Below, piece after piece: positions 45,690 through 54,467 of a DNA stretch of 64,000 bases. Source of the DNA: an uncultured Paracoccaceae bacterium (GTDB lineage Bacteria > Pseudomonadota > Alphaproteobacteria > Rhodobacterales > Rhodobacteraceae); assembly GCA_951812305.1 (NCBI GenBank), contig CATOSB010000011.1, forward strand, positions 124,001 through 188,000. Direction: 5' to 3'. A program made the translations under genes and the position numbers. Within the stretch, counting starts at the first letter, position 1, and each line of letters starts with the position of its first letter. Below the pieces are notes generated by a model, which had not been told where the DNA came from, did no database searches, and was given only the letters and a program-made list of their open reading frames with translations.

Positions 45690-47290
45690 GTAACTCCCAA
45701 GCACCCTGTCCGATAGGGTTGCGGGGTTTTGTTCCGTCAGAGCCGTGCGATGATCTGAGGTGGTGACAGGGTCAGGATTTCCAGGATGTTGAACCGGTGT
45801 TTTCTGGCCGTCGAGATGACGGACCTGATGTCGGCGAAGACCCGCGCGCCCTCGAGGGTGCGGAAGGTGCCCGAGATTTTCATGCGCAGCTTCATCATGC
45901 GCAGGTCCTGTTCGGCCTGATTGTTTGTGAATGGGACCGCGAAGTCGGCGATGAATCGCAAAACGTCATCGCGGTAGTCACGCAGGCGGAGGAGCAGGTT
46001 GTGGCCTGGCCGCCTGGCTTTTCGGCCGCGGGTGCCGGGGCTTTTGGCCAGCGGGGGCTGGCGTTCGTGGAAGGCGAGCCCCTTGGCGAGGATCGCCATG
46101 TATCTGGTGACTATACCCTGGCGAACCAGTTCCGGGAGTTCGGTCTCGCCTTGATCCTGAGCCGCGCATCTGAGCTGATTGGCGCTATGAAGCACTGCGC
46201 TCATCTCCGTCGCCCAAGGCTCTTTTTCGATCTCTTCGATGGCCTTGAGTTCGCGCAAGTGATGCGCCCCGCAGAGGGCGTGGGCGTCCACTCCGCTCAT
46301 ATGGGCGTAGTAGGGTTTCCAGTGATCATGAATGATCGTCCCGCCGGTCAGGAAGGTTGGAACAGCACCGCGTTTGGCGCTGATGCGGTAATGGGTGAAG
46401 GCGGTATCGCAGATCGTGTGCAGCCAGTGCAGCTTGCCGGCAACACGAAGTCCGGTCTCGTCCAGATGCCGAACGCCGCCTTCGGCAAGCCGGGCGAGAA
46501 TGTGTTCAACCACGACACCCATCTTATTTGCCGCGCCGCGCGTCCAGTTGGTCACGCTGGCCGCGCACAAGCTGGTGGCCCCAAACAGGTCGCGCATAAG
46601 CTGGCAGACCCGATCCTCGGGTATCAGCTGCTGAACATTGCAATAGACCGCCACTGCCCGCATGCGCGTGCCATATTGCACATGCGCGGCCACGCCATCG
46701 GGAAAGCCAGCCGTCGTCGTGGCTCGACAATGGTCGCAACAATAAACCGCCGCCTGATGCTCGGTGACCTCCAGGCGTGGCGCAGGCAAGTCGAACACCT
46801 GACGCTTCTCGATCCCTTTCACCATCTCCGCCGTCAGGGCGCTCTGACAGGCGCTGCAATGCGTCGCCTCATGCCGTTCGACAAAGTCGGGTGTTGACGT
46901 CTGGCGCAGGGTGTCGCCCCGGTGGCCAACTTGGCCGCCACTTTTCTTTCCGGATTTGCCACGCAGGCTGCGCGGGGCTGGCTTCTTCAGGCCATCACTT
47001 GAAGGGGGCTTGCTGCTATTGCTGCTGTTCTTGGCCAACTGTCGGCGCAGGTCCGTGATCTCTTCCGCCATGCTCGCCAACGCAGCTTCAAGCTCAGCGA
47101 TCCGACGCAGAGCCGTGGCGAGAAGTTGTTCAAGGGCGGCAACCTGATCCATCCCACCACTGATTCAGAGAAATCAACCCGGCGCCACAGAATTCAGACA
47201 AGAAAGAAAAAAAACACGCGCAAAATGGCAAATTCGACTCACCATAAAACTGACAATAACACTCAAACGTGGGGGGTGCTTGGGAGTTAC
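45690..47290 (-). mobile_element. IS66-family insertion sequence, copy 2 (1601 bp)
   Basis: It has the same 17-bp ends as 14011-15611, with an 8-bp target duplication AATAAAGT at 45682-45689 and 47291-47298. It is inserted in the divergent region between parC and the SH3-protein gene. Confidence 0.96.
45737..47152 (-). CDS. IS66-family transposase (ISBst12-like)
   Basis: 471 residues, differing from the copy at 14058 only by Gln for Arg in FHERQPPLAK as far as can be seen. Catalytic residues and zinc cysteines are the same. Confidence 0.95.
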   Translation of the reverse strand: MDQVAALEQLLATALRRIAELEAALASMAEEITDLRRQLAKNSSNSSKPPSSDGLKKPAPRSLRGKSGKKSGGQVGHRGDTLRQTSTPDFVERHEATHCSACQSALTAEMVKGIEKRQVFDLPAPRLEVTEHQAAVYCCDHCRATTTAGFPDGVAAHVQYGTRMRAVAVYCNVQQLIPEDRVCQLMRDLFGATSLCAASVTNWTRGAANKMGVVVEHILARLAEGGVRHLDETGLRVAGKLHWLHTICDTAFTHYRISAKRGAVPTFLTGGTIIHDHWKPYYAHMSGVDAHALCGAHHLRELKAIEEIEKEPWATEMSAVLHSANQLRCAAQDQGETELPELVRQGIVTRYMAILAKGLAFHERQPPLAKSPGTRGRKARRPGHNLLLRLRDYRDDVLRFIADFAVPFTNNQAEQDLRMMKLRMKISGTFRTLEGARVFADIRSVISTARKHRFNILEILTLSPPQIIARL

Positions 47291-47338
47291 AATAAAGTAT
47301 TAACGTATCCAGCCCCCAGGCATTCAAGGGAACTTGGG

Positions 47339-47929
47339 ATGATTAGACTGACGCTAATAACTTTGGCCGCACTTTTCGGGGCAATGCAGATCTGGGGATC
47401 TGCTGATCCGAACGTGGCCCCGGAAGAGATCACAGAGACCGTCATCGAGTCTGATGAACCGGCGACACCGTCCAAACCGCTTTTGGCCGCATTGACGGAA
47501 GCTCTGGAGGTGCAACCAACCGAGCCGGTCGAAACCGTCGAAGCTGTAGATGAAGAGTCGGCGGAGGGGATCGTTGAAGTCGCGAGACTGGAAACCTTGA
47601 ACCTGACTTCCGTGAACGCACCCAATCAATTGCTGGTCGTTGAAGCCAACGACGCGCCGCCTGAGGCCCTGCTTCTGACCAACGTATCACCGACGTCTAC
47701 GTCATCGGAGACCGACCCGAACGGGCGCACAATTCTGGTCGTCACCGGCAACCGCGTGAACCTTCGCGCAGGTCCGTCAACCGGCAACGCCGTGGTCACC
47801 AGCCTCTCCCGCGGACAGCAGACCGAACTGATCGCCGAGGCGGGCGGCGGTTGGCTTCACATCCGCCACATTGCATCCGGACGCCAAGGATACATGTCCG
47901 GCGACTTCCTGAAAGCTGTTAACCAATAA
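47339..47929 (+). CDS. SH3-domain secreted protein
   Basis: 196 residues from ATG 47339. The N-terminal signal (MIRLTLITLAALFGAMQIWG) is followed by an acidic, Pro/Glu-rich linker of about 100 residues and a bacterial SH3 domain at the C-terminus (NRVNLRAGPSTGNAVVTSL; GWLHIRHIASGRQGYMSGDFL). It probably binds cell wall or protein partners in the periplasm. The frame runs upstream into the IS, but that part is not native. Confidence 0.85.
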   Translation: MIRLTLITLAALFGAMQIWGSADPNVAPEEITETVIESDEPATPSKPLLAALTEALEVQPTEPVETVEAVDEESAEGIVEVARLETLNLTSVNAPNQLLVVEANDAPPEALLLTNVSPTSTSSETDPNGRTILVVTGNRVNLRAGPSTGNAVVTSLSRGQQTELIAEAGGGWLHIRHIASGRQGYMSGDFLKAVNQ

Positions 47930-47994
47930 CTGGTAACGATTTCGCCGTGCCCGAAAGACCACCACTCACATCAGGTTGGGGCGGCGCGGCATCA

Positions 47995-48041
47995 GCAACA
48001 GGCCCTGTCGGGGCTGTCCGGAACCCGGCGGGGCCTGTTGC
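47995..48041. other. Perfect 11-bp inverted repeat between two genes
   Basis: GCAACAGGCCC (47995-48005) and GGGCCTGTTGC (48031-48041) enclose a GC-rich 25-nt loop. No T-run follows, so it is a Rho-dependent or protective stem at best. It lies between the SH3-protein and SDR genes. Confidence 0.5.
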
Positions 48042-48102
48042 GCTATCTTCCTGAACGCGATTTACCCTGATCCTGTCGTCAATTGACCGGGTTCGAACAT
48101 TC

Positions 48103-48930
48103 ATGCGCAGTATTCTGATCACGGGGTGTTCGTCCGGCATCGGCTATGATGCGGCTGTCACGCTGCGCAAGCGCGACTGGCGGGTGTTCGCCGGCTGTCG
48201 GAAGCCAGAGGATGTGGAACGTTTGACACGGGAAGGTTTCGACGCCGTTCACATTGATTACCGCGACACAGCCAGCATCGAGACCGGTCTGTCGCAGGTG
48301 TTGGACGCAACCGGCGGAACCCTTGATGCGTTGTTTAACAACGGCGCGCACGGGATGCTGGGCGCGGTAGAGGATTTGCCGACGGACGCCCTGCGCGACA
48401 TTTTCGAGTCGAACTTCTTTGGCTGGCATGAACTGACACGGCGCGTAATTCCGGTGATGCGCGCGCAGGGTCACGGGCGGATCGTGCAATGCGCATCCGT
48501 GCTGGGTTTCACCGTTTTGCGTTGGCGCGCGGCGTATAACTCGACGAAACACGCGCTGGAGGGGTACTCCGATACGCTGCGCATCGAAATGCGCGACACG
48601 CCGATCCACGTTTCAACAATTGATCCCGGACCGATCACGACGGCGTTTCGGAAAAATTCTGTCGCGCCGTTTGAGAAGTGGGTCGACTGGGAAAACTCGC
48701 CGCGCCGCAACCTTTATGAATCAAAATTAATTCCGCGCCTCTACGCGCCTCCCGGCAAACCCGACCCGTTCGAATTGCCGCCCTCCGCAGTGACCAAGAA
48801 ACTGATCCACGCGCTGGAATCCCGCAACCCGCACCCGCGCTATGCCGTGACCACCCTGACCCACATCGCGCGGTTCCTGGTGCGGGTTTTGCCGGTTCGG
48901 ATCACAGACGCGATCATCGCGCGTAACTGA
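48103..48930 (+). CDS. Short-chain dehydrogenase/reductase (SDR)
   Basis: 275 residues of the classical SDR type: cofactor motif ITGCSSGIGYDAAVTL, NNGAHG, the catalytic Ser in CASVLGF and Tyr-Lys in YNSTKHALEG. The C-terminal extension (ALESRNPHPRYAVTTLTH) resembles proteins annotated as retinol-dehydrogenase-like. The substrate is unknown. Confidence 0.9.
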   Translation: MRSILITGCSSGIGYDAAVTLRKRDWRVFAGCRKPEDVERLTREGFDAVHIDYRDTASIETGLSQVLDATGGTLDALFNNGAHGMLGAVEDLPTDALRDIFESNFFGWHELTRRVIPVMRAQGHGRIVQCASVLGFTVLRWRAAYNSTKHALEGYSDTLRIEMRDTPIHVSTIDPGPITTAFRKNSVAPFEKWVDWENSPRRNLYESKLIPRLYAPPGKPDPFELPPSAVTKKLIHALESRNPHPRYAVTTLTHIARFLVRVLPVRITDAIIARN

Positions 48931-49003
48931 CGCAGGGACGCGTTTTTCCTTCGCATTCGCGCGTCGGCGCACTACATCACCGGTAACGCACGAGGGGATT
49001 GTC

Positions 49004-49210
49004 ATGTGGAATGACCCGCTTTTCATTGTCGTCGCCGTTGCCTGTATCGCGGTACTGGCCATTCTGACGGTCGGCCTTGGTGCATTTACCAAGGGCGGAG
49101 AGTTCAACCGAAAACACGCCAACCGGATCATGCGATACCGGATCGGGGCGCAGTTCGTGGCGGTTATCCTGATCCTTGCCTTTGTATTTTTCCGCCGGAT
49201 GGGAGGCTGA
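49004..49210 (+). CDS. HIG1-domain / twin transmembrane protein
   Basis: 68 residues with two hydrophobic spans joined by a conserved FNRKHANRIMRYRIGAQFVA loop, the HIG1 pattern. Alphaproteobacterial members are related to mitochondrial cytochrome oxidase assembly factors. It precedes the corrinoid adenosyltransferase gene by one base. Confidence 0.85.
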   Translation: MWNDPLFIVVAVACIAVLAILTVGLGAFTKGGEFNRKHANRIMRYRIGAQFVAVILILAFVFFRRMGG

Positions 49211-49211
49211 G

Positions 49212-49784
49212 ATGGTTGTTCTGTCGAAAATCTACACACGCACCGGGGACAAGGGCGAAACCGCGCTTGGGAACGGCGAGCGGGTTGCGAAATTCTCGTT
49301 GCGCGTCACGGCTTATGGCACGACCGATGAGGCCAACGCGACCGTAGGCATGGCACGGCTTCATGCCGAAGGCGATATGGATGCGCAGTTGGGGCGCATC
49401 CAGAACGATCTGTTCGATATTGGCGCCGACTTATGTCGGCCTGATATGGAGAAGGATGCAGAGGCAGAATATCCGCCGCTGCGTGTAACGGACGATCAGG
49501 TCATGCGTCTTGAGGCGGAAATTGACGCAATGAATGAAGTGCTGGAGCCGCTACGGTCATTCGTGTTGCCGGGTGGGTCTGCGCTGTCGGTGCATCTGCA
49601 TATGTGCCGGACAGTGTCGCGAAGGGCAGAAAGGCTGGCGGTCGAACTGGCGGGTGTTGAATCCGTGAATCCGGCAGCGGTGAAATACCTGAACCGCCTG
49701 AGTGACTGGTTTTTTGTCGCGGCGCGGATTTCCAATGACGAAGGCCGCGCAGATGTGCTGTGGGTGCCGGGGGCGAATAGGTGA
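49212..49784 (+). CDS. Cob(I)alamin adenosyltransferase, PduO type
   Basis: 190 residues after GGGAGG. The ATP site TRTGDKGETALGNGERV and the C-terminal SRRAERLAVELAG...YLNRLSDWFFVAAR pattern mark the PduO-type ATR. It makes adenosylcobalamin and fits the cobalamin genes at 58-64 kb. In several Rhodobacterales etfBA follows this gene; here the purine cluster follows. Confidence 0.93.
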   Translation: MVVLSKIYTRTGDKGETALGNGERVAKFSLRVTAYGTTDEANATVGMARLHAEGDMDAQLGRIQNDLFDIGADLCRPDMEKDAEAEYPPLRVTDDQVMRLEAEIDAMNEVLEPLRSFVLPGGSALSVHLHMCRTVSRRAERLAVELAGVESVNPAAVKYLNRLSDWFFVAARISNDEGRADVLWVPGANR

Positions 49785-49793
49785 ATTGCCGCG

Positions 49794-49852
49794 TTCGCAC
49801 GCGAAAAAGCTGACCAAATAAAAAAGCTTTTCCTTTATTTACAGTCTGTTAA
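49794..49852 (+). promoter_or_regulatory. Composite conserved motif, left copy
   Basis: TTCGCACGCGAA, five bases, TGACCAAAT, fourteen bases, TTTATTTACAG, two bases, TGTTAA. The same blocks in the same order and nearly the same spacing occur at 57079-57138. The last part reads TTTA-N7-TTAA, one base from a CtrA box. The copies are direct repeats that flank the purine cluster. Confidence 0.55.
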
Positions 49853-49984
49853 ATGTGAGAGATCGAGATGGTCGGTCTGTCCACAGTGCGTAACCAAAGT
49901 GACATATCAGATTCAAAGCGGCCCCGACCTTGCATCGAGGCCGCCTGGATTCAAGGGTTGCAACTGCAAACCCCTTGCGTGTGT

Positions 49985-51295
49985 CTAGTCTTCCTGAGGC
50001 AGCACCAGATTTAGCACGATGGCGCAGATTGCCGTCGGCGCCACTGCACTCGTCGCCAGTGTCTTCACAACACCCGGCAGATACTGCACCGCCGTTGGCA
50101 CAAGGTTCAGGCCCAGTCCAATCGCCAGCGACACAGCGATGATCACCATGTTGCGGCGGTTCATATTGACCTCGCTCAACATGTTAAGACCAGCCGCTGC
50201 GACCATACCGAACATCACGATCACACCCCCGCCCAGTACGGGCAGCGGCATCGAGGCGATGATCGCGCCGATTTTCGGCAGAAGGCCACAGATCACAAGG
50301 AAGATTGCACCAATCGTCACCACGTGGCGGCTCATGATGCCGGTCATGCCGACGATACCGACATTCTGGCTGAACGACGTGTTCGGTAATCCGCCGAAAA
50401 CTGCTGCGACAGCCGTTCCCAAACCATCTGCAAAAGTCGCGCCGGCGATTTCTGCATCGGTCGCCTCGCGCCCGGCGCCTGCCTTTGTCGTTGCCGACGT
50501 GTCGCCGACGGTCTCAATCGCCGAAACGATACTGACCAGCGTGACGGCAAAAACCGCGCCGAGGTTAAATTCAAACCCGTAAGGCAGTGGCTTGATCGAT
50601 GTGATCCACGATGCTTTTCCGACCGCGCCGAAATTCACCATGCCAAGAATATAGGCCAGCGCATAACCGGCAATCAGGCCGATCAGGATGGCCGCCGAAC
50701 TGGTGATGCCCTTGGTAAAGAATTTCAGACCCAGCGCCACGATCACAACGGTCAGCGCCACCGACCAGTGTTTCATCGAGCCGAAGCTTTCCGCCTCCAT
50801 CTGGAACGACGCCGCGCCACCGGCGGCATATTTGATCGCAACCGGGATCAGATAAAGACCGATGGCAAGGATGACGAGTCCGATCACCAGCGGTGGAAAC
50901 AGCCAGCGCAGGTTCTGAATGACCGTGCCCAGCGCGAAATGGATGATGCCACCAATCAGACAGGCCGTCAGTGCAACGCCCAGCCCTTGTGTCGCCGCGA
51001 TGCCCGCAAGAACGCCCACAAATGCAAAGCTTGTGCCCTGCATAATAGGCAGCCGTGCGCCCACCGGGCCAACACCAACCGTTTGAAACAGTGTCGCAAT
51101 CCCGGCAAACAGCATTGCCATCTGAATGAGATAGACCTGTTCTGCCCCACCGAACGCCAATCCTGCCGCGCCTGCGACAATGATTGATGGCGTCACGTTG
51201 GAGGCGAACATCGCCAAGACGTGTTGTAATCCCAACGGCACCGCTTGCCCAAGCGGCGGCGTCACATGTGGGTCTGAATATGTAGCATCAGACAT
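49985..51295 (-). CDS. NCS2-family xanthine/urate permease
   Basis: 436 residues, about 12-14 membrane spans, with the NCS2 motif GGLPNTSFSQNVGIVGMTG and the QQTE-like segment near FGAVGKASW. Members of the UacT/XanP branch import urate or xanthine with protons. It is the last gene of the puuE-allE-allA operon, so purine uptake is likely. Confidence 0.92.
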   Translation of the reverse strand: MSDATYSDPHVTPPLGQAVPLGLQHVLAMFASNVTPSIIVAGAAGLAFGGAEQVYLIQMAMLFAGIATLFQTVGVGPVGARLPIMQGTSFAFVGVLAGIAATQGLGVALTACLIGGIIHFALGTVIQNLRWLFPPLVIGLVILAIGLYLIPVAIKYAAGGAASFQMEAESFGSMKHWSVALTVVIVALGLKFFTKGITSSAAILIGLIAGYALAYILGMVNFGAVGKASWITSIKPLPYGFEFNLGAVFAVTLVSIVSAIETVGDTSATTKAGAGREATDAEIAGATFADGLGTAVAAVFGGLPNTSFSQNVGIVGMTGIMSRHVVTIGAIFLVICGLLPKIGAIIASMPLPVLGGGVIVMFGMVAAAGLNMLSEVNMNRRNMVIIAVSLAIGLGLNLVPTAVQYLPGVVKTLATSAVAPTAICAIVLNLVLPQED

Positions 51296-51340
51296 GGTTG
51301 TCCCTTCCTGTTTTCGCCGCTCTTTAGGCGACCAAAGGGA

Positions 51341-51832
51341 CTATCGTACTACAATATATGGCGTGTCCAGAAAAAATTCTTCTAGATTTGGCGTTTTTCC
51401 GATGCGATCCACCACGGCGAAGATACCGTTACCATTTATCGGTGTCAGCACACCATGCCACGTACCGCGATGAAAATTGATACCCTGCCCGGGTGCGGTC
51501 AGGAACGCGCGAGGTGTCCCGGGGCGGCCATCTTCGTCAGGCGCGACCGTCACCAGAAACGGCTCGCGATCCAGCGGCAGAAAGGCTTGCGATCCATCCG
51601 GGTGCCGCTCCATCAGGTCAAGTTGATAGGGAAGGCTGCGCAGCGCGGCATTGAAGATACTGATCCCGGCGCGCCCTTCGGCGCCGAAATCAAGCCGCGC
51701 CCGGTCGTGAAACCGCCCGCATTGTCGGTTGTTTATGTTCCAATCCGGCGCGCCGGACGCATCCAGCACATCGCCAAATGGCGCAAATGCTTTTTCGGTA
51801 AGGGGTTCGACGCTGATCTGCACGTTAGCCAC
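51341..51832 (-). CDS. allA: Ureidoglycolate lyase
   Basis: 163 residues with the AllA pattern (VEPLTEKAFAPFGDVLDASG; MERHPDGSQAFLPLDREPFLV; GQGINFHRGTWHGVLTPI). It splits ureidoglycolate into glyoxylate and urea. Its start overlaps the allE stop by 8 nt. Confidence 0.93.
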   Translation of the reverse strand: MANVQISVEPLTEKAFAPFGDVLDASGAPDWNINNRQCGRFHDRARLDFGAEGRAGISIFNAALRSLPYQLDLMERHPDGSQAFLPLDREPFLVTVAPDEDGRPGTPRAFLTAPGQGINFHRGTWHGVLTPINGNGIFAVVDRIGKTPNLEEFFLDTPYIVVR

Positions 51833-52649
51833 CTGTTTTAAGCGACGGATGCCGGTTTACATCCTTGTAAAGCAGGTAACGAAACGGCTCTTCCCCTGTT
51901 GCAACACAGGCCTGCGGACAAAACGCCCGTAGCCACATGAAATCACCGGGGCCAACATCGACCCAGTCCTTGTTCAGCAAATACCGCGCGGTTCCTTGCA
52001 AAACATAAAGCCCGTGTTCCATGACATGGGTTTCCGCGAACGGGATGCGCCCGCCGGGTTTGAAAGTGACGATATTGACGTGGCAGTCGTGGCGCAGGTC
52101 ATCGGGTTCAACGAACCGGGTCGTCCCCCAAAGGTCGGTATTGGGCATCCAGTTGATCTGGTCGGGATCATCCCGCGTCACAAAGCTTTCCGGCAAAGGG
52201 ATCGTTTCGACGCCCTGATAGCGTTTCCTGATCCAGTGAAACTGAAATGGTTGGTCGCCGGCATTTTCCAATGCCCAACGGGCACCGGGCGCGACATAAA
52301 CGTATGATCCCGGCCTGATATCATGGGCCGCGCCATCCAGTGTCAGACGCGCATTGCCGCGCGCGACGAGCATCGCGCCCTCGCCATCGGCGTCCGGCTC
52401 CGGCGCATCTGATCCGCCGCCCGGCGCGACCTCGACCGCGTATTGCGCAAACGTCTCTGCAAAACCCGTCAGCGGTCGGGCCAGTATCCACGCGCGCGTG
52501 TCACGCCAATCCGGCAGGAAGCTTGTGACGATATCGCGATGGGTGACGGCGGGCAGAACCGCGTAAGCTTCGGTGAAAACCGCTGTGCCTTCGGGCGACA
52601 CATCCTGTCGTGGCAGGCCACCGGGCGGAAAGGCATAGGTGAAGTTCAA
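51825..52649 (-). CDS. allE: (S)-Ureidoglycine aminohydrolase
   Basis: 274 residues, bicupin, with metal-binding histidine/glutamate positions in the C-terminal cupin (DCHVNIVTFKPGGRIPFAETHVMEHGLYVLQG, residues about 187-218). It converts ureidoglycine to ureidoglycolate and ammonia. The start overlaps the puuE-uraD stop by 4 nt (ATGA), and its product feeds AllA. Confidence 0.92.
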   Translation of the reverse strand: MNFTYAFPPGGLPRQDVSPEGTAVFTEAYAVLPAVTHRDIVTSFLPDWRDTRAWILARPLTGFAETFAQYAVEVAPGGGSDAPEPDADGEGAMLVARGNARLTLDGAAHDIRPGSYVYVAPGARWALENAGDQPFQFHWIRKRYQGVETIPLPESFVTRDDPDQINWMPNTDLWGTTRFVEPDDLRHDCHVNIVTFKPGGRIPFAETHVMEHGLYVLQGTARYLLNKDWVDVGPGDFMWLRAFCPQACVATGEEPFRYLLYKDVNRHPSLKTGG

Positions 52650-54070
52650 GGCAGTATCTCCTGAAGGCGCAATTCCGCAATGCGTTCAACCTGACGACAG
52701 GCCTCGGCAAATTCCGTTTCAGTATCATGCCCGATGCGGCGTTCAAACGCGGCGAGAATGCCCGCCTTGTCGAAATCCCGCACCGCGATGATGAATGGAA
52801 ACCCGTGTTTTTCGACATAGGCCGTGTTCATTTCAGTGAATTTCGTCCGTTCCGCGTCGGTAAGGGCATCCAGACCAGCGCTCGCCTGTTCCGCCGTGCT
52901 TTCCGCCGTCAGCCGCTTCGCCGCCGCCAGCTTACCCGCCAGATCCGGGTGCGCGTTTAACACGCCCAACCGCTCCATTTGTGTGGCGCTGCGAAACATT
53001 CGGGTCAACGCATTGTGCAGCCCGCCAGCACGGTCATGGGCACGACCAAGCTCCAGATCGAACGCGCGCTCTGCAATCCACGCGGAATGTTCAAAAATGC
53101 CACCGAACGCTGCGACGAATTCCGCGCGGCTCATCTGCGACGGGCGATCCAGTGGCAATGGCGGATGGGTTGCAGCCCAGTGTTCCGCAATGTCGATCCG
53201 GCGTGGAAACCAGACGCCTTCATGCCCACGCACGTATTCCATGAACCGGCGCAGCGCCATAACCCGACCGGGTCGTCCCACCAGACGGCAATGCAGGCCG
53301 ACATTCATCATCTTTGCCGCGCCCGCTTGCCCTTCGGCATATAGCGCATCGAACGTGTCTTTCAGGTAGGTCTCGAACTGGTCCCCGGCGCTGTATCCGG
53401 CAGCAATCGCAAAGCGCATGTCGTTGCAATCGAGCGTATAAGGAATGATCAGCTGATCCTTGTCGCCGATGCGCGCCCAATAGGGCAAATCGTCGTCATA
53501 GGTGTCGGAGACGTAATCCATCCCCGCTTCAGTTGCCAAACGCACGGTATTCATCGAACAGCGCCCGGTGTACCAGCCACGCGGGCGTATCCCGGTCACT
53601 TCCGTATGTAATCGGATCGCCTCTGCAACCTGTGCGCGCTCTTCCTCCTCGGGCATGTTCTTGTGTTCAACCCATTTCAGGCCGTGCGACGCAATTTCCC
53701 AGCCCGCGCCTTGCATGGCGCGGACCTGTTCGGGTGAACGTGCCAGCGCGGTGGCGACGCCGTAGACCGTCGGCGTAATCTCCATTTCGGTGAACAACCG
53801 GTGCAGCCGCCAGAACCCGGCGCGGCTCCCATATTCATAGATCGACTCCATGTTCCAGTGCCGCTGATCCGTCCAAGGCGCGGCGCCAGTGATCTCGCTC
53901 AGAAATGCCTCGGACGCCGGATCACCGTGAAGGGTGTTGTTCTCGCCACCCTCTTCGTAATTCACCACGAACTGCACCGCGATCTTCGCCTCGCCGGGCC
54001 ATTTGGCGTCGGGCGGCGTTGGGCCATAGCCGATCATGTCGCGCGGGTAACGGTCTGGCATTGCGTTCAT
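52646..54070 (-). CDS. Allantoinase PuuE fused to OHCU decarboxylase UraD
   Basis: 474 residues from ATG 54070 (GAGGAGG upstream). Residues 1-305 are a PuuE-type polysaccharide-deacetylase-like allantoinase (VNYEEGGENN, EIASHGLKW, GLHCRLVGRPGR). From about residue 315 a UraD domain follows (SRAEFVAAFGGIFEHSAWIAE with catalytic His; NAHPDLAGKLA; RTKFTEMNTAY). It performs steps three and four of urate breakdown, making allantoin and opening it to allantoate. The fusion is known from related bacteria. Confidence 0.94.
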   Translation of the reverse strand: MNAMPDRYPRDMIGYGPTPPDAKWPGEAKIAVQFVVNYEEGGENNTLHGDPASEAFLSEITGAAPWTDQRHWNMESIYEYGSRAGFWRLHRLFTEMEITPTVYGVATALARSPEQVRAMQGAGWEIASHGLKWVEHKNMPEEEERAQVAEAIRLHTEVTGIRPRGWYTGRCSMNTVRLATEAGMDYVSDTYDDDLPYWARIGDKDQLIIPYTLDCNDMRFAIAAGYSAGDQFETYLKDTFDALYAEGQAGAAKMMNVGLHCRLVGRPGRVMALRRFMEYVRGHEGVWFPRRIDIAEHWAATHPPLPLDRPSQMSRAEFVAAFGGIFEHSAWIAERAFDLELGRAHDRAGGLHNALTRMFRSATQMERLGVLNAHPDLAGKLAAAKRLTAESTAEQASAGLDALTDAERTKFTEMNTAYVEKHGFPFIIAVRDFDKAGILAAFERRIGHDTETEFAEACRQVERIAELRLQEILP

Positions 54071-54116
54071 CTTCCTCCTCTGCCAGCATTTAGACTGCGA
54101 AGGGGGCCTGCGCGCA

Positions 54117-54467
54117 ATGGGATATCTGACAACACATGTTCTGGACACCGCGCGGGGGATGCCCGCCGAGGGCATTACGATCGCGCTTTACTGGGTTTCC
54201 GGGAACAGCCACAAGAAAATCGCCGAGGCCGTCACCAATTCAGACGGCCGCACAGACGTCCCGATCCTGCCCGAGGATAAGTTCCGAACCGGGACCTATG
54301 AGCTGATCTTCTTTGCCGGGGATTATCTTCGCGCCACGGGGCAAGCGGGGGAAGAGCCGTTGTTTCTGGATCAGGTGCCGATACGGTTTGGGATGTCGCA
54401 AGACGATCATTACCATGTCCCCCTGCTTCTCAGCCCCTATGGGATGAGCACGTATCGCGGCAGTTAA
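54117..54467 (+). CDS. uraH: 5-Hydroxyisourate hydrolase
   Basis: 116 residues of the transthyretin-like family: LTTHVLDTARGMPAEG at the start, DGRTD in the middle and the signature C-terminal YRGS. It hydrolyses 5-hydroxyisourate to OHCU. It diverges from puuE-uraD across 46 bp and ends with a stop codon overlapping that of the convergent Hint gene (shared TTAA). Confidence 0.96.
   Translation: MGYLTTHVLDTARGMPAEGITIALYWVSGNSHKKIAEAVTNSDGRTDVPILPEDKFRTGTYELIFFAGDYLRATGQAGEEPLFLDQVPIRFGMSQDDHYHVPLLLSPYGMSTYRGS

Noticed and set aside
47126..47929. 267-residue protein joining IS66 end and SH3 domain
   Set aside because: The frame crosses the IS border; the signal peptide and start lie at 47339 on native sequence.
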